Shown here: in pieces, positions 34,737 through 44,218 of the stretch
Layout of the letters: each line of letters begins with the position of its first letter
How positions within the stretch are numbered: position 1 is the first letter of the stretch
DNA from: a bacterium
GTDB lineage: Bacteria; Cyanobacteriota; Vampirovibrionia; Gastranaerophilales; Gastranaerophilaceae
Length of the DNA: 64,000 nt
Reading direction: 5' to 3'
Assembly (NCBI GenBank): GCA_017629215.1
Contig: JAGBXP010000036.1
Location: 39,035 to 103,034, forward strand
The notes under the pieces: generated by a model
Told to the model about the DNA's origin: nothing
What the model saw: the letters and a program-made list of their open reading frames with translations, nothing else
Database searches by the model: none
Program-made: the position numbers and the translations under genes

Positions 34737-36091
34737 AACTCTCTACCACATAAATTACCATAAATTATATGCATACCCACAACAGGTGGTCTAAATGTAT
34801 TTGCGAATTTAACATGTCCTGAATCTATTAAAATATAATTTCCTTTTTCATCGATTAAAAAATTCCCTGGGTGAACATCGCTTAATTCAATTCCTAATTT
34901 TGCAATATCTGAAACTTTACTATTTTTTACAAACAAATGTAAGTTATCTGCATATTTTTCAGAAATCACAGGCTCTTCCCCAATTGTTTTTTTATATAAT
35001 ACAGCTTGCGTATTATAATCAAAAAACTTAATATCTGGTGCATTTGGAGATTTATTTTCTTTTAAATAAAAATCAATTAACGAATCTAAATATGGCATAT
35101 CAGGTCTTAATGCTTGATTTTCAAGGAATTTAACAGACTCGTCATAGGACTTAGAAATAAAACTATAAGGTGGAAATTTTAGAATATAACTTTTATCTAT
35201 ATCAATCTTATTTTTATTAAATAAATCTACAAGAAAAATTAATTTTGCAGAAAAAGATTTTACTATTGGTGTAATACGAAATTTATTACTAGAAATATTC
35301 TCTTCAAAAGGCTTAGTTGATGACAACATAAGCTCATTTATTTGTGAAGAATATTCCATAGTATTTCCAATACTATTTGCTCTTATTTTTTCTGTTTCAA
35401 CTTCGAGTTTTTCACGCAACTCTTTATTCCATATTTCTAAATTTTTAACAAATTTTCTAAAGCTGTTGATATCACCAAACTCTTTGGGTATTTCTCCTAG
35501 TGTTGGTTCAATGTTCAGCTCTTCAGCTTTTGATTTTAATGCCCAAGGAGCGACTAGAGGAGAGTGCTTAATTATTTGAAGTAAATTTTTTGACTTATTC
35601 CAAATTTCATTTTCATAATAATCTTGATAAGCTTTTCTATATCCATGTTTTTCATCATGAAACCAAATTCTAAAAAGAGAATCTCCTTTTTTATCCCCAC
35701 CAAGCTTAGTTATTAATAAATTTTTTATAGCATTACCTTTTCTTGGATTTAATGACAACTCTCTCACAACTTTATTAAAGACATCTTTATCTGATGTAGA
35801 TTTGCAAAGTAATTTAAAAGTTGCTTCTGGAGATAAGCTTGTTTTCTTTAAAAATTGGATTAATGAAATATTTGAGCTTTTAAATTTATCAAAAAACATA
35901 GATTTTGATAACGCCGCATTTTGAACAACAAGAGCTTTAAATGAAACATTTAAAGGATTATAAAAATAATTTAGACGATTATCTACATTATTATCTACGT
36001 TATTGTTCTCTATTGATAAAATTTTTAAAGATTTTGAACTAAATCTATAATTTTGATTTGGAACAAATAAAAAAACCTTATCAATATACAT
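34727..36091 (-). CDS. kinase-like phosphotransferase of unknown function
   Basis: The 454-aa protein is unrecognised overall, but its C-terminal part has ELSDVHPGNFLIDEKGNY then ILIDSGHV, which matches the catalytic D-x-H-P-x-N loop and the metal-binding D-x-G of kinase-fold proteins (APH/ABC1/HipA-like). The preceding 390 residues are mostly helical, with no clear glycine-rich loop seen. Start at 36091 is chosen from GGAGAAAGGA about 6-14 nt upstream; a reading from 36148 would bypass it. It is first in the operon with PHP and malQ genes. Confidence 0.5.
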   Translation of the reverse strand: MYIDKVFLFVPNQNYRFSSKSLKILSIENNNVDNNVDNRLNYFYNPLNVSFKALVVQNAALSKSMFFDKFKSSNISLIQFLKKTSLSPEATFKLLCKSTSDKDVFNKVVRELSLNPRKGNAIKNLLITKLGGDKKGDSLFRIWFHDEKHGYRKAYQDYYENEIWNKSKNLLQIIKHSPLVAPWALKSKAEELNIEPTLGEIPKEFGDINSFRKFVKNLEIWNKELREKLEVETEKIRANSIGNTMEYSSQINELMLSSTKPFEENISSNKFRITPIVKSFSAKLIFLVDLFNKNKIDIDKSYILKFPPYSFISKSYDESVKFLENQALRPDMPYLDSLIDFYLKENKSPNAPDIKFFDYNTQAVLYKKTIGEEPVISEKYADNLHLFVKNSKVSDIAKLGIELSDVHPGNFLIDEKGNYILIDSGHVKFANTFRPPVVGMHIIYGNLCGRELCK

Positions 36092-36253
36092 TTTAATCCT
36101 TTCTCCAATACACAACGCAAACATCAAAACATGAATATATCGTATCACTAAAATTTATTTTTTCAACGATAGAACAAGTTTGCAAATTTCCCTTAATTAA
36201 ATTAAATTTAAAAATTTCTAAATATTAATATCATTACATGCTACAATATCTCT

Positions 36254-37321
36254 ATGAAGCAATTTTTAGATTTTAAAGAAGATATTCATAAATGCTCAAA
36301 ATGCGGACTCTGCCAAGCTGAATGTCCAATATATAAAATTACTGGTAATGATTGTTCTGTCTCACGAGGAATATTTATCATGTTACAAGGGGTTATTAAT
36401 GGTGAGCTTAGAATGTCAAAGACTATAAATCGATATCTAGATTTATGCCTAAAATGTGGTGCTTGCTCTAAATTCTGCCCATCGGGCATCGATATTGTAG
36501 ATATCATTATTTCTGCTAAACATGAATATTTAAAACAAAGCTTGTTAGAGAAGATAAAAAGCTTTGTACAAAAATATCTTATATTTGGATTTATACCCAA
36601 TTTTATCAATATATTTACACAAAAAATAAAATCTAAAAATTTTGAACATAAAGTTATATACTTTGGAGGATGTGGCAATAAATTAAAAGGAAATAAGTCT
36701 ACAGTAAAAATTCTAAATTCTATCGGAATTGAAGTTTTAACTCCAACTTTTAATTGTTGTGGTGTTCCATATCTTACAAGAGGAGATATTTGTGAATTTA
36801 AAAAATCTATAAAAAATTTTATTAAAATTATAAAAAAATATAATATTAACGAGATAATAACAACCTGCGCAAGTTGTGAGAAAACTTTGAAAGATTATAG
36901 TAAATGGTGCGATGAAGATGATAAAAAAATTCTAGATAGCCTAGTTTTTAAAAATATTTATGAATATTTGCGAGAAAAAAAAGTTGTATTTGAACTTAAA
37001 ACAAAAAAAAGCATCACTTATCACAAACCTTGTAATATTGGTAATTTTGACGATATTTTGTGGTTACTAAATAATACTAAAAACCTTCAGTATATTGAAA
37101 TGAATGATTATGATAAATGTTGTGGATTAAACGGAATTGCAAAATTTAAAGAATATAAAATTATGTGTAATATTTTTAAATCAAAAATAAATAACATAAA
37201 AAAAACAAATACCAAAATTGTTACAACTTCTTGTTTAGGTTGTGAAATAGCATTAAAAAGCTATTCTTTAAGGAATTATAAGGTTTTAGATTTAATAGAT
37301 TTTATCTCTAATAATATATAA
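36254..37321 (+). CDS. GlcF/HdrD-like Fe-S oxidoreductase subunit
   Basis: The 355-aa protein has two N-terminal 4Fe-4S motifs, CSKCGLCQAECP (14-25) and CLKCGACSKFCP, followed by two CCG domains (NCCGVPY and CASC; KCCGLNG and TSCLGC). This is the layout of glycolate oxidase iron-sulfur subunit GlcF, lactate LutA/LldE and HdrD. The catalytic flavin partner is not adjacent. TG-C-TACAAT (extended -10, 36239-36247) sits 6 bp before the ATG, so the mRNA looks leaderless. Confidence 0.85.
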   Translation: MKQFLDFKEDIHKCSKCGLCQAECPIYKITGNDCSVSRGIFIMLQGVINGELRMSKTINRYLDLCLKCGACSKFCPSGIDIVDIIISAKHEYLKQSLLEKIKSFVQKYLIFGFIPNFINIFTQKIKSKNFEHKVIYFGGCGNKLKGNKSTVKILNSIGIEVLTPTFNCCGVPYLTRGDICEFKKSIKNFIKIIKKYNINEIITTCASCEKTLKDYSKWCDEDDKKILDSLVFKNIYEYLREKKVVFELKTKKSITYHKPCNIGNFDDILWLLNNTKNLQYIEMNDYDKCCGLNGIAKFKEYKIMCNIFKSKINNIKKTNTKIVTTSCLGCEIALKSYSLRNYKVLDLIDFISNNI

Positions 37322-37392
37322 AAAATTTTTAAGTAATTAATAATTGGTAACAAACCCTTGTCAGTAAATTTTTTTACTGTCAATATATTAAT

Positions 37393-38790
37393 ATGACAAC
37401 ATCGTATTCATCAAAACAAAAAAGAAATAATAATACAGAGCTTTCAGAGATGATGCCGCAAAATATTGATGCAGAAGAAGCAATATTAGGTGCAATATTA
37501 GTAAGCCCTGTGTGTATGAATAAGATTGTAGAACATTTACGACCTGAATCATTCTATAAACCTGCTCATAGATATGTTTATGAAGCTATGCTACAGCTCT
37601 ATAATGGTGAAGACAAAATTGATATTGTTTCTGTATCAGACATTCTCAACATTAATCAAAAGCTAGAACTTGTAGGTGGTCGTGCTTTTATCAATGATTT
37701 AAGCTACAAAACAATTACTACAACAAATGTTGAGTATTATGCAAAGATTGTACAAGAAAAAGCGATAAAACGATCATTAATTAACGCAGGTTCTGAAATT
37801 ATAAGCACTGGTTATGATTTAAACCCTATAGAAGAATCATTAGAAGTGGCTGAAAAATTAATTTTTGATATTGCCTCTCAAAAGGCATCACAAGCATTAT
37901 CACCAATTAAAGATTTAGTATATGATACTTATGCAAAGATAGAAGAAAGATATCAAAATAAAGACAAGCTTACAGGAACTCCAACTGCATTTTACGACTT
38001 AGACGCCATGACAAATGGCTTGCAGAAATCAGATTTGATAATACTTGCAGCTCGTCCAGCTATGGGAAAAACATCTTTTGCATTAAATATTGCACAAAAT
38101 GTTGCATTAAAAGCAAATGTTCCTGTCGCTATATTTTCTTTAGAAATGTCAAAAGAACAGCTTGTTCAAAGACTTCTTTGTTCAGAAGCAGAAGTTGATA
38201 CTCAAAGGCTTAAAACTGGAAATATGCAAACTAAGGATTGGGAAAAATTAGCTGTAGCTATGGATGCTTTTTCTCAAGCTCCAATATATATTGATGATAC
38301 AGCAGGATGTACAATTACAGACTTGAGAGCAAAATGCCGTAGATTAGCTATGGCTGAAAAGAATTTGGGATTAATTGTAATTGACTATTTACAACTCATT
38401 GAAGGTACTGGTAGAGAAGATCGTATGCAACAAATTTCAAGTATTTCAAGAGGTTTAAAAATCCTTGCTAAAGAATTAAATGTTCCAATTATTTCACTTT
38501 CTCAATTGTCTCGTGCTGTTGAGGGTAGAACAGATAAACGTCCAATGTTATCAGATTTGAGAGAATCTGGTTCCATTGAGCAAGACGCTGATATTGTTAT
38601 GTTTATCTATCGTGATGAATATTATAAAAATGCAGAGTCAGATGAAGATGAAGCAGAAAAGGCTGTAAATAAGGGTGAAGCTGAGATTATTATTGCAAAA
38701 CACAGAAATGGTCCTGTTGGCACTGTAAAACTTCTTTTCCAAGGAAATATTACAAAATTCAAAAACCCTATAAAAACAGATGTTTTTTAA
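37393..38790 (+). CDS. dnaB: replicative DNA helicase DnaB
   Basis: The 465-aa protein has the DnaB N-terminal domain (PQNIDAEEAILGAIL) and RecA-like C-terminal domain with Walker A ARPAMGKTSF, Walker B VIDYLQLI, LSQLSRAVE and DLRESGSIEQDADI. No intein is present. TTGTCA (37358-37363) with a CAATAT at 37381-37386 (17-bp spacing) is a possible promoter that would place the start at the ATG. DciA at 5255 is its likely loader. AAGGAATTT leads into mntP 24 bp after the stop. Confidence 0.97.
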   Translation: MTTSYSSKQKRNNNTELSEMMPQNIDAEEAILGAILVSPVCMNKIVEHLRPESFYKPAHRYVYEAMLQLYNGEDKIDIVSVSDILNINQKLELVGGRAFINDLSYKTITTTNVEYYAKIVQEKAIKRSLINAGSEIISTGYDLNPIEESLEVAEKLIFDIASQKASQALSPIKDLVYDTYAKIEERYQNKDKLTGTPTAFYDLDAMTNGLQKSDLIILAARPAMGKTSFALNIAQNVALKANVPVAIFSLEMSKEQLVQRLLCSEAEVDTQRLKTGNMQTKDWEKLAVAMDAFSQAPIYIDDTAGCTITDLRAKCRRLAMAEKNLGLIVIDYLQLIEGTGREDRMQQISSISRGLKILAKELNVPIISLSQLSRAVEGRTDKRPMLSDLRESGSIEQDADIVMFIYRDEYYKNAESDEDEAEKAVNKGEAEIIIAKHRNGPVGTVKLLFQGNITKFKNPIKTDVF

Positions 38791-38814
38791 ACCTAATCAT
38801 AAGGAATTTAATAA

Positions 38815-39354
38815 ATGACAACTGTAGAAATTTTTTTATTAGCATTAGCGTTATCAATTGATGCGTGCGTCGTTTCATTTACCTATGGCTTATTATTTGA
38901 ACAAAACAGATTTAAAAATGCTCTTTTATTGAGTACATTTACGGGACTATTTCAAGGACTAATGCCTTGTTTGGGATATTTTCTAACAACTTTAGTAAAA
39001 TCCTATGTTGAACCTTATGCGAATTTAATTGTATTTGTTATTTTTACTTTTTTAGGAATAAAATTTATAAAAGAAGCTTTTTCAATAGATAAGAAAAAAC
39101 CTCACTGTATTGGCTTTATATGCTTATTACTAATTGGGATAGCGACAAGTATTGATGCTTTTTCTGCAGGAATATCACTTTTGCTATATGGAAATACTAT
39201 TCTAACTCCAGCTATTTTAATAACTTTAATAACTTTCATAAATTCACTTTTAGGATTTTATTTAGGTGGAAAACTAAAAAATATATCAACAAAGTGGTTA
39301 GAAATTATTGCAGGAATAATTCTTATTTGGTTAGGAATTAAAGCTATAATTTAA
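38815..39354 (+). CDS. mntP: MntP-type manganese efflux pump
   Basis: The 179-aa membrane protein has six predicted helices and the MntP (DUF204) pattern: LALALSIDACVVSFTYG in TM1 and a repeat GIATSIDAFSAGISLLL in TM4, each with an Asp in the membrane. It exports Mn(II). The Cys in the first repeat replaces the more usual F/A. AAGGAATTT precedes the ATG; it is probably co-transcribed with dnaB. No yybP-ykoY-type riboswitch is visible in the short gap. Confidence 0.88.
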   Translation: MTTVEIFLLALALSIDACVVSFTYGLLFEQNRFKNALLLSTFTGLFQGLMPCLGYFLTTLVKSYVEPYANLIVFVIFTFLGIKFIKEAFSIDKKKPHCIGFICLLLIGIATSIDAFSAGISLLLYGNTILTPAILITLITFINSLLGFYLGGKLKNISTKWLEIIAGIILIWLGIKAII

Positions 39355-39387
39355 CATCGATTTTATTAAAATTGTCTAATAAGCTTA

Positions 39388-39416
39388 TTGTCAAATTCAG
39401 ATATTTATGATAAAAT
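39388..39416 (+). promoter_or_regulatory. promoter of small ORF-ribF-formyltransferase unit
   Basis: TTGTCA (39388-39393), 17 bp, TAAAAT (39411-39416). The predicted start at about 39423 lies 15 nt before the first ATG with AGGAAAGGGG between them. Confidence 0.6.
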
Positions 39417-39437
39417 TCAGACAGGAAAGGGGTTTGT

Positions 39438-39656
39438 ATGTTTGTATCTGCGAAGTCATCTAATAGCTCGCAAATTATTTTGAGTTCGGCAATTAAAGCG
39501 AAGGTTGCAGATGAAACAGATAAAGATAATCTCAAGTCAAATCCTAAAAAAGAAAATTGTATGCCTAATCAAAATAGAATTTTTGATGTGATTAATGAAT
39601 GGAAAAATTTTTGTCATCATCAAATAGAGCAGGGTAAGTTTGATATAATTGCATAA
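39438..39656 (+). CDS. small protein of unknown function
   Basis: The 72-aa protein is not recognised. It has a promoter and a strong Shine-Dalgarno (AGGAAAGGGG, 8 nt before ATG), and its stop abuts the ribF start, so translation is likely coupled. It is Ser/Lys/Asn rich at first, with a helical C-terminal half (RIFDVINEWKNFCHHQIEQG). No membrane segment. It could be a leader peptide or a true small protein; an antisense ORF (39344-39535) is not credible. Confidence 0.6.
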   Translation: MFVSAKSSNSSQIILSSAIKAKVADETDKDNLKSNPKKENCMPNQNRIFDVINEWKNFCHHQIEQGKFDIIA

Positions 39657-40517
39657 ATGATGGAATTTCTTAATAAAAACTCAAATATGCCACAAAAAGC
39701 CTCTTTGATATTAGGTTTTTTCGATGGTATTCATGTTGGTCATCGAGAAGTTATTAAAAATTGTCCTAATAATAAAAAAATATTAGTAACGTTCTCTTCC
39801 TCGCCTGCAGAATTTTTTAATAAAAATTTTGAATATATTTATCCGAGAGAATATAATTACAAATTACTAGAAGAGCTTGGGATTGATTACATATATGAAC
39901 AAAAATTTGAGGATGTTGTATCTTTATCTGCTGAAGAATATTTAGAAATGCTTATAAAAAATTTCACACCAACAACTATAACATCAGGAGAAAATCATAC
40001 TTTTGGTAATAATAGAATTGGAAATTCTTTGTTCTTGAAAAATCACGAAGGTATGTATAAATATTTTTGCACAAGTATAACAAAAATAGGAGAAGAAATC
40101 GTCAGTTCTAGTAGAATTAAACAGCTATTATCTAATGGTGAAATAGAGAAAGCTAATCAATTTTTATCTAAAAATTTTGTTATAAAATCTACTGTTATAG
40201 ATGGTGCGAAGCTCGGTAGAAAACTGGGTTTCCCAACTGCAAATCTTCCTTATCCTAAAAATATTATACGTATTCCGTATGGAGTATATGTTGCAAAAGT
40301 ATTTAACAAACCTGCAATTATGAATTGGGGTATAAAACCTACTATTGGCTCTAATGAAATAATTGAAGTTCATATTCCTAACTTTAATAAAAATTTATAT
40401 GGAAAGTTAATAGAAATTGAAATTTTAGGGAAAATCCGAGACGAGAAAAAATTTGAAAATTTAGAAGAACTGGAATTACAAATTAAGAAGGATGTTGAAA
40501 TATGCTTAAGGTGGTAA
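39657..40517 (+). CDS. ribF: bifunctional riboflavin kinase / FMN adenylyltransferase
   Basis: The 286-aa protein has the adenylyltransferase N-domain (GFFDGIHVGHREV with H-x-G-H, and SSSRIKQLL) and a C-terminal riboflavin kinase with GRKLGFPTANL (P-T-A-N) and YGVYVAKV. It makes FMN and FAD from riboflavin. It starts directly after the small ORF and overlaps the formyltransferase by 16 bp. Confidence 0.95.
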   Translation: MMEFLNKNSNMPQKASLILGFFDGIHVGHREVIKNCPNNKKILVTFSSSPAEFFNKNFEYIYPREYNYKLLEELGIDYIYEQKFEDVVSLSAEEYLEMLIKNFTPTTITSGENHTFGNNRIGNSLFLKNHEGMYKYFCTSITKIGEEIVSSSRIKQLLSNGEIEKANQFLSKNFVIKSTVIDGAKLGRKLGFPTANLPYPKNIIRIPYGVYVAKVFNKPAIMNWGIKPTIGSNEIIEVHIPNFNKNLYGKLIEIEILGKIRDEKKFENLEELELQIKKDVEICLRW

Positions 40518-41461
40518 TTATTGGTTACGGAGAAATGTTTACTAATCTTATTGCTGGAACTTTAGATTCTGGCATGAAAATTGTTGGTGTATTAAGAAAA
40601 GAGACTGTAAAATATCCTTGTTTTTTAAGATGGCTTAAAGACATTTTTAACCCATCTATTGAATATAATTATATAAAAAGTTACAATTTACCAGAGATAT
40701 ATGCTAAGGGAGTAAATACAGAGGAATTTAAAAAACAACTTTTAGCGATTAATCCTGATGTAATCCTTATTGGCTCTTGGGGAGAAAAGTTTGAAAAATC
40801 AACTTATGATATTCCTAAAATAGCAACTATCAACGCTCATCCCTCTTTATTACCTAAATATAGAGGTCCAAACCCTTATTTTTGGGTTATTAAAAATCAA
40901 GAAAAAATAAGTGGAGTAACTTTCCATCTATTAGATGAAAACTTTGATACTGGAGCTATATTGGCGCAGGAAGAGGTTAAGATTTATCCATCGGATACTG
41001 GAAAAAGCTTAAAAGACAGAACAGTGCTTGTTGCACGTGGAGTGGTTTGTGAACTCTTAAAAGATTTGAACGAAGATATTATCATTCCACTTCAACAAAG
41101 AGAAGAAAAATCTAGCTACTATTCACACCCTGAAGGCTTAGAGCTGGATTTCAAAAAAACTGCAGAAGAAAATTTTGCATTAATTAGAGCTATATATCCT
41201 TGGGACGAAACATATTTTTACCATAAAACAACAGCTTTAACTCCTAATCCACACAATATTATAATTGAAGAAAATAAAACACAATTTAAAGAATATGGAA
41301 CAATTGTTGAGTGTGAGTCAAAAACAAAAACGATTGCAGTATTATGTGCTGATAATAAAATTCTAAAAATGAATAATGTTAATCTTTTTAAAAGGCAAGA
41401 CAGACATTTTACCCAAAATTATATAACTTGCGACATAAAAGTCGGAGATATAATTATTTAA
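40502..41461 (+). CDS. formyltransferase-family protein
   Basis: The 319-aa protein has the 10-formyl-THF transferase core: ATINAHPSLLPKYRGPNPYF with the catalytic Asn-His, and LDENFDTGAIL with the catalytic Asp, then a C-terminal oligomerisation-type domain. This could be methionyl-tRNA formyltransferase, but the NAHPSLLP (not HGSLLP) form and the domain after residue 210 resemble formyltransferases that act on sugars or other amines too. The initial VVIIGYGEMF replaces the usual F-x-G-T-x-x-F. Translation is coupled to ribF. Confidence 0.75.
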   Translation: MLKVVIIGYGEMFTNLIAGTLDSGMKIVGVLRKETVKYPCFLRWLKDIFNPSIEYNYIKSYNLPEIYAKGVNTEEFKKQLLAINPDVILIGSWGEKFEKSTYDIPKIATINAHPSLLPKYRGPNPYFWVIKNQEKISGVTFHLLDENFDTGAILAQEEVKIYPSDTGKSLKDRTVLVARGVVCELLKDLNEDIIIPLQQREEKSSYYSHPEGLELDFKKTAEENFALIRAIYPWDETYFYHKTTALTPNPHNIIIEENKTQFKEYGTIVECESKTKTIAVLCADNKILKMNNVNLFKRQDRHFTQNYITCDIKVGDIII

Positions 41462-41465
41462 TATG

Positions 41466-42533
41466 CTAAAATAATTCTAACAATTCATCAGGTGATAATT
41501 TAATTTCTTTAACTCTTTTTTTGTCAGCAGGCATTATAAAAGTGATAGCATCTTGCTCTGCTTTTTTATCTTTTTTCATTATTTCTACAATTTTTTTTGG
41601 CTTATAATTAAAAACCGTATTCTTAAATCCATATTTATTTAACAAATCAATTGATAATCTATAATATGAATAAGTTATCATATTTTTTGAATACGCATAA
41701 TTAAATACAAAAAATAACCCTTGCGCAACAGCTTCACCATGAAGAAATTTTCTATATTTGCCTAATGCCTCCAAAGAATGTCCTAAAGTATGTCCAAGAT
41801 TTAAAATCTTTCTTAATCCACATTCTTTTTCATCTTGATTAACTACTGCAATTTTTAATAATAAACAATATTCTATAACTTTTATAAGAGTTAAGGAATC
41901 TTGTTTTTGTATTTTTTCTTGACAAAGTGTTAAATATTCAAAGAGAAATATTGAATGTTGAAGCCCACAGCTTTCTTCAATAAAAGCATATTTTAGCACT
42001 TCTGCCATGCCAGAATAAAATTGTCTTTTACTGAGAGATTTTAAGAAATTGATATTTATAAAAACTTTTTTAGGTTGATAAAAAGTACCTACAATATTTT
42101 TAAGACCAAACATATCAATTGCAGTTTTTCCACCAACAGAAGAATCGACCATTGATAATAAAGTAGTTGGTATTTGTATAAAATCTATCCCACGCATATA
42201 AGTAGAAGCTGCAAATCCAGCGATATCACCAACAACTCCTCCACCTATTGCAATTATAACATCTGAGCGCGTAAGCTCTTTTTTCCCAGCCGTTAAAAGA
42301 ATTTTCTTGTAATTATTGAAATTTTTTTCTTTTTCACCATCATTTAATACTAAAACATCTTCATCTAATAAATTTAGTTTTGTTTTATAAATTTTATAAA
42401 CCTTCTTTGATATAACAAATAACTTTTTTTGACCTTTTGTATATTCTAATAATTCATCCATTAGATTTGAAAAATCATCATCAGAAATTACAATATCATA
42501 ATTATTTATATTAACATTAAGAATTTGCTTCAT
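41466..42533 (-). CDS. aroB: 3-dehydroquinate synthase
   Basis: The 355-aa protein has GGGVVGDIAGFAASTYMRG, PTTLLSMVDSSVGGKTAID, GMAEVLKYAF and LGHTLGHSLEA, the NAD- and zinc-binding motifs of AroB. It makes 3-dehydroquinate from DAHP. It is last in aroC-aroK-aroB with overlapping ends, and converges on the formyltransferase gene with 4 bp between stops. Confidence 0.97.
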   Translation of the reverse strand: MKQILNVNINNYDIVISDDDFSNLMDELLEYTKGQKKLFVISKKVYKIYKTKLNLLDEDVLVLNDGEKEKNFNNYKKILLTAGKKELTRSDVIIAIGGGVVGDIAGFAASTYMRGIDFIQIPTTLLSMVDSSVGGKTAIDMFGLKNIVGTFYQPKKVFININFLKSLSKRQFYSGMAEVLKYAFIEESCGLQHSIFLFEYLTLCQEKIQKQDSLTLIKVIEYCLLLKIAVVNQDEKECGLRKILNLGHTLGHSLEALGKYRKFLHGEAVAQGLFFVFNYAYSKNMITYSYYRLSIDLLNKYGFKNTVFNYKPKKIVEIMKKDKKAEQDAITFIMPADKKRVKEIKLSPDELLELF

Positions 42534-43038
42534 TCATATTTCCTAAAATTTTTTCAACGACATCGTTAGCATCTAAGTTAGACGTATCAATTAAATAATG
42601 AGCTTTAAGAAAATTAACCTCTCTTTTATTCATAAGATTTTCAAGAATTTGACGAGGATTATCATTATTTAAAAGTGGTCTTGTCATATCTCTTGATACT
42701 CTATAATATAATACATCAAGGTCAGATTTCAAATAAAAAACTTTTCCAAATCTAAGCAAAGTCCCTCTTGAGTCAGGATTTTCAAAAGCTCCACCACCAA
42801 TAGATATTATTTTATTTTTACCCGAAGAACAAACAAGCTTTATTGTGTCATACTCAAGCTTTCTAAAATAATCCTCTGAATATTTTTCAAAAATTTCAGA
42901 AATTTTTAGCCCTGTTGTTTTTTCAATCAAGCTATCTGTATCTATGAACGTATAATTAGTGAGCTTTTCTGATAATAGATAACCAATAGTAGATTTTCCA
43001 CAAGCAGGCATGCCAATTAGTATAATATTACATTCCAT
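42517..43038 (-). CDS. aroK: shikimate kinase
   Basis: The 173-aa P-loop kinase has GMPACGKSTIGYLLSEKL (Walker A), FIDTDSLIEK (shikimate Asp), FRKLEYD, and ISIGGGAFENP. It phosphorylates shikimate. It overlaps aroB by 17 bp and aroC by 11 bp, indicating translational coupling. Confidence 0.95.
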   Translation of the reverse strand: MECNIILIGMPACGKSTIGYLLSEKLTNYTFIDTDSLIEKTTGLKISEIFEKYSEDYFRKLEYDTIKLVCSSGKNKIISIGGGAFENPDSRGTLLRFGKVFYLKSDLDVLYYRVSRDMTRPLLNNDNPRQILENLMNKREVNFLKAHYLIDTSNLDANDVVEKILGNMNEANS

Positions 43039-44200
43039 AATGAGCTTTCATTTCAACAAGGCTATCTCCACCTAGTTTTGCTAATAATTCATCAACAAGT
43101 ATAATCGCAACTCTCGCTTCAGCTACAATAGCACAAGAAGGTACTGCACAAACATCTGATCTTTCAAAATGAGCATTTGATGGACTCATATCTTTTATAT
43201 CTACTGTCGACAAACTTTTTCTCATTGTAGGTATAGGCTTCATAGTGCCTTTTACAATTAATGCTTCTCCATTTGTCATGCCACCCTCGACACCCCCAGC
43301 ATTATTTGTTTGACGATAGACTTCTTTACTTCTATTCACAAACATTTCATCATGCATCTGTGAACCTTTTAAATGAGCAGCATCAACGCCAGCTCCTATT
43401 TCTACAGCTTTGATTGCAGGTATGCTCATTATTGCTTGAGCAATACGACCATCTATACATTGATCCCAATGGACATAAGAGCCTAATCCAACAGGAAGGT
43501 TGCCAAAAATAACCTCAAATTTACCACCCAACGTATCGCCTTCCTCTGACGCAATATTAATCGCATTTCGCATTCTGTCAGCAGTCATTTCGTCTGCGCA
43601 GAAAACATCTGATTTTTCAGCTTTTTCTTTTATTAAAGTATATGTTTTAGGATAAAAATCAAGCTTAACATTTCCTATTTGTATAACATGTGAAAAACCA
43701 ATAATTCCAAATTCTTTAAGTATTTGTTTTGCAATTGAGCCAATAGCTACTTCTATAGCAGTTTTTCTTGCACTTGATCGTTCTAATACATCTCTTAAAT
43801 CTGACAAATTATATTTTATAGAACCTGCATAATCAGCATGCCCAGGACGAGCTTTTGTAAAAGTTTTTTCTTCAATCTTGCGCAACATTTCTTCTGTTGG
43901 ATAATCATATCCTATAACAGACATAACATCTTCCCAATTAGAAAAATCTTTATTTTTTATCTCTAAGCAAATTGGAGCTCCTGTAGTTTTCCCAAATCGT
44001 ACTCCCGATTTGATTTCAACAGTATCATTTTCAATTTGCATTCTCCCACCACGTCCATAACCAACTTGACGCTTTGCTAAATCAGCATTAATTATTTCCT
44101 GCTTAATTCTAAACCCTGCAGGAACTCCCTCAATAATTGCATTTAAGCTTTTACCATGGCTTTCACCTGATGTTAAAAATCTAAATCGTTTCATAGTCAT
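43028..44200 (-). CDS. aroC: chorismate synthase
   Basis: The 390-aa protein has FLTSGESHGKSLNAI, QVGYGRGGRMQIE, RSSARKTA and PGHADYAGSIKYN, all typical of bacterial AroC. It makes chorismate, the precursor used by pheA at 9341. Two overlapping TATAAT boxes lie upstream on the minus strand; the nearer ends 6 bp before the ATG at 44200 and there is no Shine-Dalgarno, so it is probably leaderless. The gene starts the aroC-aroK-aroB operon. Confidence 0.97.
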   Translation of the reverse strand: MTMKRFRFLTSGESHGKSLNAIIEGVPAGFRIKQEIINADLAKRQVGYGRGGRMQIENDTVEIKSGVRFGKTTGAPICLEIKNKDFSNWEDVMSVIGYDYPTEEMLRKIEEKTFTKARPGHADYAGSIKYNLSDLRDVLERSSARKTAIEVAIGSIAKQILKEFGIIGFSHVIQIGNVKLDFYPKTYTLIKEKAEKSDVFCADEMTADRMRNAINIASEEGDTLGGKFEVIFGNLPVGLGSYVHWDQCIDGRIAQAIMSIPAIKAVEIGAGVDAAHLKGSQMHDEMFVNRSKEVYRQTNNAGGVEGGMTNGEALIVKGTMKPIPTMRKSLSTVDIKDMSPSNAHFERSDVCAVPSCAIVAEARVAIILVDELLAKLGGDSLVEMKAHYGM

Positions 44201-44218
44201 AAAATTATTATATTATAA

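Noticed and set aside
36286..36678. 130-aa minus-strand ORF
   Set aside because: Antisense to the Fe-S protein; the Cys/His-rich look comes from the cysteine codons of the real gene.
39344..39535. 63-aa minus-strand ORF
   Set aside because: It covers the promoter and start of the small ORF before ribF and has no SD.
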